DNA of 64,000 nt, taken from an uncultured Veillonellaceae bacterium. GTDB taxonomy: Bacteria; Bacillota; Negativicutes; Veillonellales; Veillonellaceae. Shown here in pieces: positions 27,701-36,309 of the stretch (its first letter is position 1; each line of letters begins with the position of its first letter). The notes beneath the pieces were generated by a model. The model was given only the letters and a program-made list of their open reading frames with translations, did not search any database and had not been told where the DNA came from. Both the position numbers and the translations under genes were made by a program. The DNA is taken from assembly GCA_945867815.1 (NCBI GenBank), contig CAMBIX010000006.1, forward strand, positions 48,688 through 112,687, written 5' to 3'.

Positions 27701-27985
27701 TTAGCCTTCTACTGGATATACGCTAACTTTACGGTTATAACGACCAGCACGTTCAAAAGCAACTTTACCAGCTGCCTTAGCAAATAACGTATCATCGCTG
27801 CCAATACCTACATTAGCACCTGGATGGAAATGGGTACCACGTTGACGAACGATAATGTTACCGCATTTTACGATAGAACCATCATGGCATTTAACGCCTA
27901 AGCGCTTAGATTCGCTATCGCGACCATTACGAGTACTGGAAACACCTTTTTTATGTGCAAATAATTGCAAATCAAAAGTAAACAT
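27701..27985 (-). CDS. rpmA: 50S ribosomal protein L27 (with cleavable N-terminus)
   Basis: L27 reaches the peptidyl-transferase centre. The 94-aa protein starts [10 protein letters not shown] followed by HKKG: the Firmicutes-type extension that must be removed after A10 so the HKKG end can enter the ribosome. Body motifs [17 protein letters not shown] and [15 protein letters not shown] are standard. GGGAGG precedes the ATG. The processing protease gene prp is the immediate upstream neighbour, as in Staphylococcus. Confidence 0.98.
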   Translation of the reverse strand: MFTFDLQLFAHKKGVSSTRNGRDSESKRLGVKCHDGSIVKCGNIIVRQRGTHFHPGANVGIGSDDTLFAKAAGKVAFERAGRYNRKVSVYPVEG

Positions 27986-27990
27986 TCAGT

Positions 27991-28311
27991 TCACCTCCCA
28001 GAATCTTCAATCTGAACAAAGTCTTTATACTGTCTAGCAATTTCTTGCAGACCTAAAACCATGGTCTCTAAAATAATCTGTCCATCATGCATAAAAGGCT
28101 CTTCTAACTGTATAGATAAAAAACCTGATTCATTAAGAAATTGACCTTTTTGCTCAGCTAACTCTTGCAGAGCCAATCCTGCTGTACAAGACAGTACAGA
28201 TACAGCAGCACAAACAATGTCATATCCATGCTCATCATAACCAGCATGGCCTTCTATATAAAGCTTCTTTATCTGACCTTCTTCATTACGCACAATGTCA
28301 ATCGAAATCAT
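27991..28311 (-). CDS. prp: Ribosomal-processing cysteine protease Prp
   Basis: Cysteine protease that cleaves the N-terminal extension of L27. The 106-aa protein shows the family motif GHAGYDEHGYDIVCAAVS with catalytic H22 and C34, the same residue numbers known for Staphylococcus aureus Prp. Lies between rplU (3 nt gap) and rpmA (5 nt gap); the Shine-Dalgarno is weak, suggesting coupling to rplU. Older names: YsxB, DUF464. Confidence 0.95.
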   Translation of the reverse strand: MISIDIVRNEEGQIKKLYIEGHAGYDEHGYDIVCAAVSVLSCTAGLALQELAEQKGQFLNESGFLSIQLEEPFMHDGQIILETMVLGLQEIARQYKDFVQIEDSGR

Positions 28312-28314
28312 GAC

Positions 28315-28626
28315 TTATGCTTCGATTTTTTCAATACGAACTTTTGTAAAGCGTTGACGATGACCTTGACGACGACGGTAATTAGATTTAGCTTTGTATT
28401 TAAATACTAAAATCTTCTTAGCCTTTCCCTGTTCAAGTACGGTACCTGTTACCTTAGCACCTTCTACCTTAGGTGTACCTACTTTAACATCACCATCATT
28501 AACAACAGTTAATACTTCGTCAAATGTTACGGAATCGTTAGCTTCTGCAGCCAATTTTTCGACAGTAATAACATCGCCTTCTGCTACACGATACTGCTTA
28601 CCACCGGTTTTAATAATTGCGTACAT
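28315..28626 (-). CDS. rplU: 50S ribosomal protein L21
   Basis: The 103-aa L21 starts [18 protein letters not shown] and has the C-terminal [17 protein letters not shown] signature. AGGAGG precedes the ATG. It is the first gene of rplU-prp-rpmA, behind a structured leader and a near-consensus promoter. Confidence 0.98.
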   Translation of the reverse strand: MYAIIKTGGKQYRVAEGDVITVEKLAAEANDSVTFDEVLTVVNDGDVKVGTPKVEGAKVTGTVLEQGKAKKILVFKYKAKSNYRRRQGHRQRFTKVRIEKIEA

Positions 28627-28639
28627 ATGACACCTCCTC

Positions 28640-28735
28640 GTTAGTTAAACTCGCTGAATACGGTATTCCCATCTCATACAGGAATTTCCAACCTCTTCAT
28701 GCGGCCGTGTGTCTGGACGATTCCAAACTATAGCT
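28640..28735 (-). promoter_or_regulatory. L21 leader (candidate ribosomal autoregulatory RNA)
   Basis: The 5' untranslated RNA of rplU contains a conserved-looking core on the minus strand with ACACGGCCGCATG and AGAGGTTGG, enclosed by GGAAT/ATTCC pairing, then a GGGAATACC...GTATTC hairpin before the Shine-Dalgarno. This matches my memory of the L21 leader element (Rfam) of low-GC Gram-positives, at the expected position. A covariance-model search would decide. Confidence 0.6.
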
Positions 28736-28740
28736 TTTAT

Positions 28741-28769
28741 ATTTTATCGCAAGTAAAAGAAACTGTCAA
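28741..28769 (-). promoter_or_regulatory. Promoter of rplU-prp-rpmA
   Basis: Minus-strand TTGACA (28764-28769), 17-nt spacer, TAAAAT (28741-28746). Near-consensus, as expected for ribosomal protein genes. Confidence 0.8.
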
Positions 28770-28819
28770 ATTGATTTGTAATAATACGCCACCCTATCTC
28801 ACATATTTTTTTATTATAT

Positions 28820-28890
28820 AATCGTACAAATCGTTTAGCAACGATTTTATTAATCGTTCAAATTTATACAAGACGATTACTTAAAATCGT
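28820..28890. repeat. Cluster of six AATCGT/ACGATT motifs upstream of rplU
   Basis: AATCGT at 28820, 28829, 28852 and 28885 and its complement ACGATT at 28841 and 28873, all within 71 bp. Two form AATCGTT-TAGC-AACGATT. The cluster lies about 50-120 bp upstream of the rplU -35. Binding sites or structured RNA are possible; no known box matches. The rest of 28891-29046 shows nothing recognisable. Confidence 0.5.
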
Positions 28891-29047
28891 TTCACTTCAA
28901 TAAAACAGTTCTTCCTTTCATTAGTCTTATATCTCATATATCTCACTATAGGAACCCCCCTCTAAATCAATTCCACTATAAGAACGGTTCCGCTTTACTA
29001 GCAGAAACCCAAGAGAACGCCATTCTATCTATAAAATGCTGTATGCA

Positions 29048-29080
29048 AAAAAGCACGTCAATACTTGCAACGTGCTTTTT
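29048..29080. terminator. Bidirectional terminator after mntP
   Basis: Eleven-bp stem including A and T runs (29048-29058 with 29070-29080), 11-nt loop, T-run on either strand. Serves mntP on the minus strand. Confidence 0.85.
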
Positions 29081-29170
29081 ATATTTACTATTTAAGTGTC
29101 CTAACACTCACCGTCTAAATCGTATGTAAGCCGTAAGCCTCAGCTATCCCCTTATATCTAAAACTTATAT

Positions 29171-29728
29171 TCACCATAAAGCTAAATGCTCCAACAAAAC
29201 CTTACAACCAATACCAATAAGTACCAATCCACCAAGAATTTCGGCTTTTCCCTGTAACCAGCGCCCTAGCTGTAGCCCCATAAATATGCCTATAAGACTA
29301 ATAATAAAGGTAATAATCCCAATCAAGGCCGATGTATAAACTATATCCACATGCAAGAAGGCTAAAGTCACCCCAATAGCCAAGGCATCAATACTAGTCG
29401 CTACAGCCAAGACTAACGCATTTAACCAACTAGCCGCCTGCATTGCCTCCTCTTCCCCGCGGAGAGCCTCATAAATCATCTGCCCGCCTAAGTAAGCTAG
29501 AATAATAAAAATAATCCAGTGGTCATAAGCGTCAATCATATGTGCAAATTGTATACCCAGCACCCAGCCTATTAGCGGCATGAGAAACTGAAAAAAGCCA
29601 AACAAGGCTGGCAGTACATAGCGCTTACACTTGTGCTTCCCCAACAAAAGGGGGCCTTGCGCTATGGATACGGCAAAAGCATCCATGGCTAACCCTATAG
29701 CCAATAGACTAATTTCAATAATTGACAC
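29171..29728 (-). CDS. mntP: Manganese efflux pump MntP
   Basis: Six-helix inner-membrane Mn2+ exporter (185 aa). The duplicated family motif is visible: LLAIGLAMDAFAVSIAQG in the first half and LVLAVATSIDALAIGVTLAF in the second, each with an acidic residue used for Mn2+. Starts at GTG with AAGGAG upstream, 57 nt after rng, too close for a yybP-ykoY manganese riboswitch, so it is probably cotranscribed with rng. Confidence 0.93.
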   Translation of the reverse strand: MSIIEISLLAIGLAMDAFAVSIAQGPLLLGKHKCKRYVLPALFGFFQFLMPLIGWVLGIQFAHMIDAYDHWIIFIILAYLGGQMIYEALRGEEEAMQAASWLNALVLAVATSIDALAIGVTLAFLHVDIVYTSALIGIITFIISLIGIFMGLQLGRWLQGKAEILGGLVLIGIGCKVLLEHLALW

Positions 29729-29785
29729 CTGTCCTGCTCCTTATATACTCAGCACCTGAAGCTACTCTTTATCTTCTATCATAAA

Positions 29786-31195
29786 TTATTGACTAGCTAG
29801 CAAACTATACGCCTCTATCGACTGTTCCGTTACCTTTTCTACCTCTACCTGATGATGCAATAGAGAGCTTAATTCCTTGCATTTCTCTTTTGTAAAAAAT
29901 TCTGCCACTTCTGGATGCACATGAATAAGCAAATCAGTCTTCACCTGTTGCGTACGACCTAATTCCCTCAAACGTCGCACAATCTGTAAATACACTGTCT
30001 CTGCTGACAACATACGCCCTGTGCCGCCGCATTGACTACAAGGAGCAAAAAGCCTATCACTAAGCCCTTTGCGCTCCCGCTTACGCGTCATCTCTACTAA
30101 ACCTAACCTAGTCATACCACACACAACCGTCTTAATTCGATCTCTTTTAACCGCTTGTTCAAGCACTTTTAATAGAGCCTGCCTATCAGACTGACGTGTC
30201 ATATCTATAAAATCGATAACAATAATACCACCAATATCACGTAAGCGTAACTGCTTCGCAATAGCTATAGCCGCCTCTCGATTAATTAAAACAGCTGTAT
30301 CATTTGACGAACTACCCGTATAATGACCAGAATTTACATCGATAACCGTCATCGCTTCTGTATGATCAATCTGCAAAAATCCACCAGACGGCAAATCAAC
30401 ACGACTATTACACAAGGCATTCCAATCTTCTTCCAATTGATAAGCTGAAAAAATAGGTCGCTTACCTTGATAAGATTGAATCGTAGCTCCTGTCTTTATA
30501 TGAGCCTGTAAATTAACCAAAGCCTGATAAGCTTCTTGATCATCAATAACAATTTGGTCATCGGATCTAATAGCATAATCACGGAAAAGGCGAAAATAAA
30601 AATCCGCATCTCCATAAATCTCCGTACCATTACGAGCTACCTTGTACCGCTTTTCCAATTGCTGCCATGTATGTAAAGTATAGACCATATCCGCTTCAAT
30701 CTCCTCAATTGAAGCTTGACAAGCAGCCGTACGAAGTACAAAGCTCCCCTTCTCCGCATAGCTGGCACCTAATTGCTTTAAGGCTTGCCTCTTAGCTGTA
30801 TCCGTAATCTTATGAGATACATGTACGCCAGTAGAATAAGGCAAATACACAACATACCGACCAGCTAAACTAATATCAGCTGTTACCCGTGCACTCTTAC
30901 CAAGCATTTCTTCCTTAATAACTTGAACAGGTAGCACTTGTCCTTCAAATAATTGGCCCAAGCTCTTTAATCGATGGCCTTGTCGTAAATTTAAATACAC
31001 ATTTCGGCCAAGACCGATATCCACAAAAGCCGACTGCATACCTGGCAATACATTCCGTATGACACCCTTATATATGTGATTTAATATAGAGACCTCCGTT
31101 TGCCGTTCCATAGCCACATCCGTAAGCTGTCCTTTTTCATCCAGCACAGCCATCCGAATCTCCTCCGGCATATAATTAATAACAAACGTCCGCAT
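29786..31195 (-). CDS. rng: Ribonuclease G (RNase E/G family)
   Basis: Endoribonuclease of rRNA maturation and mRNA turnover (469 aa, RNase G-like, no scaffold tail). The N-terminal S1 domain has GVIRNVLPGMQSAFVDIGLGRNVYL. The DNase I-like core shows TVIDVNSGHYTG and IIVIDFIDM, with catalytic aspartates. The zinc link is CSQCGGTGRM. Strong start with GAGG upstream. The window also encodes RNase Y, so this organism appears to carry both enzyme types. Confidence 0.95.
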   Translation of the reverse strand: MRTFVINYMPEEIRMAVLDEKGQLTDVAMERQTEVSILNHIYKGVIRNVLPGMQSAFVDIGLGRNVYLNLRQGHRLKSLGQLFEGQVLPVQVIKEEMLGKSARVTADISLAGRYVVYLPYSTGVHVSHKITDTAKRQALKQLGASYAEKGSFVLRTAACQASIEEIEADMVYTLHTWQQLEKRYKVARNGTEIYGDADFYFRLFRDYAIRSDDQIVIDDQEAYQALVNLQAHIKTGATIQSYQGKRPIFSAYQLEEDWNALCNSRVDLPSGGFLQIDHTEAMTVIDVNSGHYTGSSSNDTAVLINREAAIAIAKQLRLRDIGGIIVIDFIDMTRQSDRQALLKVLEQAVKRDRIKTVVCGMTRLGLVEMTRKRERKGLSDRLFAPCSQCGGTGRMLSAETVYLQIVRRLRELGRTQQVKTDLLIHVHPEVAEFFTKEKCKELSSLLHHQVEVEKVTEQSIEAYSLLASQ

Positions 31196-31231
31196 CTATA
31201 TTCACCTCACTCTAAACTACATAACACTATA

Positions 31232-31304
31232 TCACGAAGTAATTCATATTCTCGTAAACAATTTGGCACAGATATAAGCCCGAAAGATATGCAAACTGCT
31301 TCCG
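31232..31304. repeat. Hairpin family B, degenerate copy (B1)
   Basis: Upstream half of a tandem pair with B2 (offset about 105 bp). The 26-nt cap (31255-31280) differs from B2 at six positions, all G-to-A or C-to-T relative to B2, and its outer stem has lost much of its pairing by the same kind of change. Confidence 0.65.
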
Positions 31305-31335
31305 CACTCTACGTTTTATATTTTGAGGCACTATG

Positions 31336-31410
31336 TCACGAAGCGGTTCGCATTTCTCGTAGGCGATTTGGCGCAGACATGAGCCCGAGAGATATGCGAA
31401 CCGCTTCCAT
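31336..31410. repeat. Hairpin family B, intact copy (B2)
   Basis: Perfect 14-bp outer stem (31340-31353 with 31394-31407), an inner TCTCG/CGAGA pairing, and a 26-nt cap at 31360-31385. Lies 3' of the DUF2344 gene (stop at 31423). On the minus strand the cap is framed by TCTCTCG and ACGAGA as in family A. Confidence 0.7.
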
Positions 31411-31422
31411 TCTCTGCACTAA

Positions 31423-32136
31423 TCAAAACACGCACGAATCTAATGGCGAATATCTAAACCCATCTTCCCCTTCCACAAGAATCGCCTTCCGATGAATAAC
31501 ATACCCATCACTAATAGGCCATCCAAACTGAGTACGTCCCAAATTCCATACTTCACCAGGCTTAATCGTCCCTTCATGGTAAATCCCAATCCCCATAGTA
31601 AGAACCACTTCATCGCCTTCTTGCTTAGCCTCAATAGCATCCTTTACGAAATGCTTTACATCAATAATCCGTGTTTTTTTAGGCGTTACTTTTTCATACT
31701 CTATAGTCTGTGCCTCATTAAAAGACTGTAAAGCCTTTGTCCAATCAACGACTTGCCCCTTAATCGAATCAGCCAAAGAGCCTCGTACTTCATAGATAGC
31801 ATAATTACAAATGGCCATCATTTTCTTCACCTTATCAGGCAAGATAACCCCATCAAGAGGTTCTAATCCCTTAGGTGCAACAGGCAACAAGAGCGTTTTT
31901 ACCTCTTCTACTGTCACATCAGCTAGTACATCCATATCTACATACTCAGCTTCCGCTGTAATACCTAAGGCTAAGGCTGACGAAAAAGAAATTTTCATAT
32001 GTGGATTAAAACCCTCTGAGTAAGCCATGGATAGGCCACTACGGCGAATCATACGGGCGACCGCTTGCGCATAATCCAAATGAGATAAATAACGTAACTC
32101 TTCACCCTTATGTAAGGCCATACGTAATCTTGTCAA
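31423..32136 (-). CDS. TIGR03936 family radical SAM-associated protein (DUF2344)
   Basis: A 237-aa DUF2344 protein: LRMALHKGEELRYLSHLDYAQAVARMIRRSGL and SEGFNPHMKISFSSALALGI are the family hallmarks. Function unknown. It nearly always follows the TIGR03960 radical-SAM gene, and in some species the two are fused, suggesting one complex in rRNA/tRNA modification. I place the start at the TTG at 32136 (AGGAGG 9 nt upstream), overlapping the TIGR03960 stop; an upstream frame to 32160 exists, and an ATG at 32124 is the alternative. Confidence 0.87.
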   Translation of the reverse strand: MTRLRMALHKGEELRYLSHLDYAQAVARMIRRSGLSMAYSEGFNPHMKISFSSALALGITAEAEYVDMDVLADVTVEEVKTLLLPVAPKGLEPLDGVILPDKVKKMMAICNYAIYEVRGSLADSIKGQVVDWTKALQSFNEAQTIEYEKVTPKKTRIIDVKHFVKDAIEAKQEGDEVVLTMGIGIYHEGTIKPGEVWNLGRTQFGWPISDGYVIHRKAILVEGEDGFRYSPLDSCVF

Positions 32137-33991
32137 CGCGTCCACCCTCCTTATAATCAATAATCGCCGTATCTAAGGCTGGACAAACATCACAGCCATT
32201 ACATGGCAAACGACGACAATCATTAGTCAACTCTTCATTAAGTGCCCGTTGCCATTCCCTTACTAAATAAGGCTTACATACTACATCATCAATATGATCC
32301 CAAGGCAAAGCTTCATCAAAATCACGAGGTCGCCGCGCATAATAATCTGGGTCTACACCACAGTCTTTAAAAGCTTCTAACCAAGTATCCAGATGGAAAT
32401 ATTCACTCCAGCCATCAAATTTACAGCCTTTTTCCCAAGCTTTTACTAAAACAGGTGCTAAGCGTCTATCTCCACGAGCAAAAACGGCTTCCATATAACC
32501 AGTAGCCCCATCATGATAATGGTAGGAAATATTCCGATTATTAATTAGACTCTTAAGATACTGCTGTTTACGATGAATTTCTTCTAAGCCTTGCTGTCCA
32601 TACCACTGATAAGGCGTATGACTCTTAGGTACAAAGAAAGATACACTAACGGTGACCTTGCCATTACGTTTACCTGTAATATCTCGATGCAAATCAAGCA
32701 CCTTGTAAGCTAGATCAGCAATACCCGCAATATCTTCGTCGGTTTCAGTAGGTAGGCCCATCATAAAATACAACTTAACCGTATGCCAACCTGATTTAAA
32801 GGCATTTGTACAAGCAGCTAATAAATTTTCTTCCGTAACGCCCTTATTAATTACATCACGCAACCGTTGCGATCCAGCTTCTGGTGCAAAGGTTAAACCA
32901 CTCTTTCGTACTTGCTGTACCTTTTTAGCTATATCAATAGAAAAACTATCTATACGAAGCGACGGCAAGCTTACACTAACCTGTTTATCTTTAAACTCAT
33001 CCATAAGCAAATCAACTAACTCTGGCAATTTCGAATAGTCCGCAGAGCTGAGCGACATTAAGGAAATCTCATTATAGCCTGTATTCGCAATAACCTCTTT
33101 CGCTATAGACACTAAACGCTTTGGTGTCCGTTCTCTTACTGGTCGATACAACATACCTGCTTGACAAAAACGACACCCCCGCGTGCACCCACGGAACAAT
33201 TCCAAAACCGCCCTATCGTGAACAATATCCAAATACGGCACAACAGGCTTTGTCGGATAAAATACATGCTCCACATCTTCTACAATTCGCTTCTGAATCG
33301 TTTTAGGTACGTCCGGATATAAAGGCTCAACCGCCTTAAAGTCGCCATCTTCTGTATACGTATCTTTATAAAGAGCAGGAATATAAGTACCTGGTATCTG
33401 CGCCGCCTTACGCAAAAAGGCAAGCTTACCACCAGGGAAACCTTTAGCCTTCTCTGCCTTATATAAATCAATAAACTCTGGCAACCACTCTTCCGATTCT
33501 CCAATAGAAGCTACATCAAAGAAATCAGCGATAGGCTCAATATTATAAACACAAGGTCCCCCTGCTAAAATCAGCGGATAGGACATATCCCTATCTTTGG
33601 CATAGAAAGGAATCCCCGCCAAATCCAACATGTTCAAGATATTGCTATAACTTAATTCATATTGCAAGGTAAAGCCTAACAAATCAAACTCTTTTACAGG
33701 TGTCTTTGTTTCTAATGAAAAAAGCGGAATCTTACGATTTCGCATTTCTTCTTCCATATCTACCCAAGGCGCAAATACACGTTCAGCCGCTGCATCCACC
33801 CGCTCATTAACAAGAGAATATAAGATTTTAATACCTAAATGGCTCATAGCCACTTCATATACATCAGGAAAAGCAATAGCCATAGTGACATCAACCTGAC
33901 TATGATCTTTGACTACACTATTCCACTCACCACCTGTGTAACGGGCTGGTTTTTGTACATGCTGCAGCCATCTCGTATCTAATGTTACCAT
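32108..33991 (-). CDS. TIGR03960 family B12-binding-domain/radical SAM protein
   Basis: A 627-aa protein with an N-terminal B12-binding-like domain (DVYEVAMSHLGIKILYSLVN), LILAGGPCVYNIEPIADFFD, and the radical-SAM cluster RGCTRGCRFCQAGMLYRP. The C-terminal cysteines CNGCDVCPAL may hold another cluster. Reaction unknown. Shine-Dalgarno AGGAGGATAG is optimal. The order TIGR03960 - DUF2344 - rng - rplU - prp - rpmA is widely conserved in Firmicutes; here hairpin repeats and mntP interrupt it. Confidence 0.92.
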   Translation of the reverse strand: MVTLDTRWLQHVQKPARYTGGEWNSVVKDHSQVDVTMAIAFPDVYEVAMSHLGIKILYSLVNERVDAAAERVFAPWVDMEEEMRNRKIPLFSLETKTPVKEFDLLGFTLQYELSYSNILNMLDLAGIPFYAKDRDMSYPLILAGGPCVYNIEPIADFFDVASIGESEEWLPEFIDLYKAEKAKGFPGGKLAFLRKAAQIPGTYIPALYKDTYTEDGDFKAVEPLYPDVPKTIQKRIVEDVEHVFYPTKPVVPYLDIVHDRAVLELFRGCTRGCRFCQAGMLYRPVRERTPKRLVSIAKEVIANTGYNEISLMSLSSADYSKLPELVDLLMDEFKDKQVSVSLPSLRIDSFSIDIAKKVQQVRKSGLTFAPEAGSQRLRDVINKGVTEENLLAACTNAFKSGWHTVKLYFMMGLPTETDEDIAGIADLAYKVLDLHRDITGKRNGKVTVSVSFFVPKSHTPYQWYGQQGLEEIHRKQQYLKSLINNRNISYHYHDGATGYMEAVFARGDRRLAPVLVKAWEKGCKFDGWSEYFHLDTWLEAFKDCGVDPDYYARRPRDFDEALPWDHIDDVVCKPYLVREWQRALNEELTNDCRRLPCNGCDVCPALDTAIIDYKEGGRVDKITYGLT

Positions 33992-33999
33992 CTATCCTC

Positions 34000-35118
34000 C
34001 TAGGTCTCGATTTGATTAAACATAAATTTCTTTTGTCGTAACGATATATTAAGTAACAAGCCTACGCTTAATAAATTTGTTGTTAAAGCACTGACCCCAT
34101 AACTAATAAAAGGCAGTGGAATCCCTGTTACCGGCATAATTCCTGTTGTCATACCTACATTAATAAGCACTTCAAAGGCCCACATAGAGGCAATACCTGT
34201 AGCTACCATCATACCAAAAGGATCTGTTGCATTCTTAGCAATTACAAAAGCCCTATAAATTAATAAGAACAATAAAATTAAAGCAATTACACAGCCAATA
34301 AAGCCTAGCTCTTCACCAATAACAGAAAAAATAAAGTCTGTATGATTTTCAGGTAAAAAGTTTAACTGACTTTGAGTCCCTTCAAAAAGGCCTTTACCAA
34401 AAATGAGCCCTGAGCCTATCGCAATTTTAGACTGAATAATATGATAGCCAGCCCCAAAAGGATCTATATTTGGATTTAAAAAGACAAGAATACGTTCTTT
34501 TTGATAACTTTGCAAGGCAAACCAGCCAAGAGGAGCAATTAAGACCATAGCCCCAAGCATAATCTCTACCAGACGCATGCGAATGCCCGCTATAAAAAGC
34601 ATACCACACATAATAGCCATATAAACTAAGGACGTTCCTAAATCCGGCTGCTTAAATACCAGTAAAGTAGGAATCCCTACATAGATAAACACAGGTACTA
34701 AAGATTTAAAGGTTCGCAGCTGATTAATGCGCGGCAATAAAAAAGTCGCTAGGCAGACAATCATAAAGAGCTTGGTAAATTCCGATGGTTGAATGGTTAA
34801 AGGACCTACCTGAATCCACCGCTGGGCCCCTAGAGCCGATGTCCCTACAAACATAACCGCCAACAAGAGAACTAACGTTAATCCATATAAACCTTTGGAC
34901 CAATGCTCTAACTTGCGGTAATCAAACCACTGCATAGCAATAACTAAAATGCCATTGATAACAAAGAAAAGAATCTGCTTACTTACCAAATCTGTAAAGG
35001 TAAAGCCCACCTTATTAATGTGAGTCGCACTACCAATGACAGTTATACCTAATAAAACTAAGGCTATAGTGCAAAAGACTAGCGTATGATCTAGATCACG
35101 CCATATATGTCGTCTCAT
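34000..35118 (-). CDS. rodA: Rod shape-determining glycosyltransferase RodA
   Basis: SEDS-family peptidoglycan polymerase working with PBP2 in the elongasome (372 aa, about ten membrane helices). Family motifs: GAQRWIQVGPLTIQPSEFTKLFMI and the C-terminal GMTTGIMPVTGIPLPFISYG, which favours RodA over FtsW together with the mre/mrdA context. AGGAGG precedes the ATG. Confidence 0.94.
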   Translation of the reverse strand: MRRHIWRDLDHTLVFCTIALVLLGITVIGSATHINKVGFTFTDLVSKQILFFVINGILVIAMQWFDYRKLEHWSKGLYGLTLVLLLAVMFVGTSALGAQRWIQVGPLTIQPSEFTKLFMIVCLATFLLPRINQLRTFKSLVPVFIYVGIPTLLVFKQPDLGTSLVYMAIMCGMLFIAGIRMRLVEIMLGAMVLIAPLGWFALQSYQKERILVFLNPNIDPFGAGYHIIQSKIAIGSGLIFGKGLFEGTQSQLNFLPENHTDFIFSVIGEELGFIGCVIALILLFLLIYRAFVIAKNATDPFGMMVATGIASMWAFEVLINVGMTTGIMPVTGIPLPFISYGVSALTTNLLSVGLLLNISLRQKKFMFNQIET

Positions 35119-35126
35119 GTTTCCTC

Positions 35127-36287
35127 CTAACGCCGTCTACCTATACGCCACCGCGCATTACGCTGTCGTTGTAATAACTGGGATGGACCTGTTTGACTCA
35201 GTTTACTTATTCCCCCATCCAAATGGCCCCTATCTACAGCCACTGCTTGCGAAGCCATTCCTTTTTCTTTTTCTACTTGGGATAAGGCTAATGACTTATC
35301 TACTTTATGAGACTCACCATTAGACTCTGCTTGGCCACCTGTCAACCGTTTCAATATAAAATCTACAGAAGGAGTATCTTCTTCCTTATCTTCTGACACA
35401 CTCCCTCTTTCTTCCTTTGCCGTCGAAACCTTTGCTCTCGCTTCTACTAAAGCCCCTTCAGGCTCTTTATCATTACTTTTTATCTGTATTAAGCCGTCCG
35501 ATTCAAGAACTATATTGGCAGGCGTTATGTGAGAAGCAAGCTGCGATAAGAGTTCCATTACTTCAGCTAAGCCAGTCCGCTGGCCTGTAAGAAGGAAATG
35601 CACCAACGGCTCTAATGTCTGCAAGAAATCAGCATCAGATAAATCTTGTAAAACACCATTTTGCATGCTCTTTTCGACAAGTGGTGACACGGGAAGCAGG
35701 GCCCCTAAGTCCTCTTCGCCTAAGGTGAACAAAGCCTCTTGTGGCTCAACTATTGCTTCATTATGAAGTTGCATACGATTAATAACCACCGCATAATCCA
35801 TAAGACAACGTTCTCGGCAAATAGCCATTACATGCTGGGCATCCCGCATAGAACCCCAATAAGGCTCCGTCACAACAACTAAACGGTCTATCACCCGTAA
35901 AATAGCATCAAAACCACGACCGATACCTGCTGGTGCATCAACTAAGACATAGTCATAGCGACGGCTCAAACGTTCCAATAGCTTACCGTAACCCTTACGG
36001 CCTAAGTCTTCCCAGCGATAGTCCTGTGAAGCCGGCAATAAATCAAGATTGTCACTAATAGAAATCACTACGTTCCTAACCCTTTGGGTCTTTTTCCAGG
36101 CATCATAAGCCGTAAACAAGACTTGATTTTCCTTACCAAAAGCCAAGTCTAAATCACGAAGACCAAAATCACCATCGGCTACAAGCACCTTATACCCTTT
36201 GCGAGCTAATGCCACGCCTGTTACCGCCGTTATTGTTGTCTTACCTACGCCTCCCTTACCAGAGACAAAGGCTACTATCATGCCCAT
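35127..36287 (-). CDS. MinD/ParA-like P-loop ATPase with C-terminal extension
   Basis: The N-terminal ~240 residues are MinD-like: deviant Walker A SGKGGVGKTT near 9-18, then DFGLRDLDLAFG and YDYVLVDAPAGIG. MinD with MinC/MinE places the division site. Here the protein continues ~150 residues past the usual end: acidic, low-complexity, finishing in a basic RNARWRIGRRR tail that could bind membrane in place of the MinD amphipathic helix. No minC or minE is adjacent. Position between mrdA and rodA points to cell shape or division. Could be MinD itself or a diverged MinD/FlhG relative. Confidence 0.78.
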   Translation of the reverse strand: MGMIVAFVSGKGGVGKTTITAVTGVALARKGYKVLVADGDFGLRDLDLAFGKENQVLFTAYDAWKKTQRVRNVVISISDNLDLLPASQDYRWEDLGRKGYGKLLERLSRRYDYVLVDAPAGIGRGFDAILRVIDRLVVVTEPYWGSMRDAQHVMAICRERCLMDYAVVINRMQLHNEAIVEPQEALFTLGEEDLGALLPVSPLVEKSMQNGVLQDLSDADFLQTLEPLVHFLLTGQRTGLAEVMELLSQLASHITPANIVLESDGLIQIKSNDKEPEGALVEARAKVSTAKEERGSVSEDKEEDTPSVDFILKRLTGGQAESNGESHKVDKSLALSQVEKEKGMASQAVAVDRGHLDGGISKLSQTGPSQLLQRQRNARWRIGRRR

Positions 36288-36309
36288 TTGCTTTTCCCTT
36301 TCTATTCAC

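Noticed and set aside
29729..29785. yybP-ykoY manganese riboswitch before mntP
   Set aside because: Only 57 nt separate rng and mntP, too short for the ~100-nt aptamer, and no conserved loop motif is seen.
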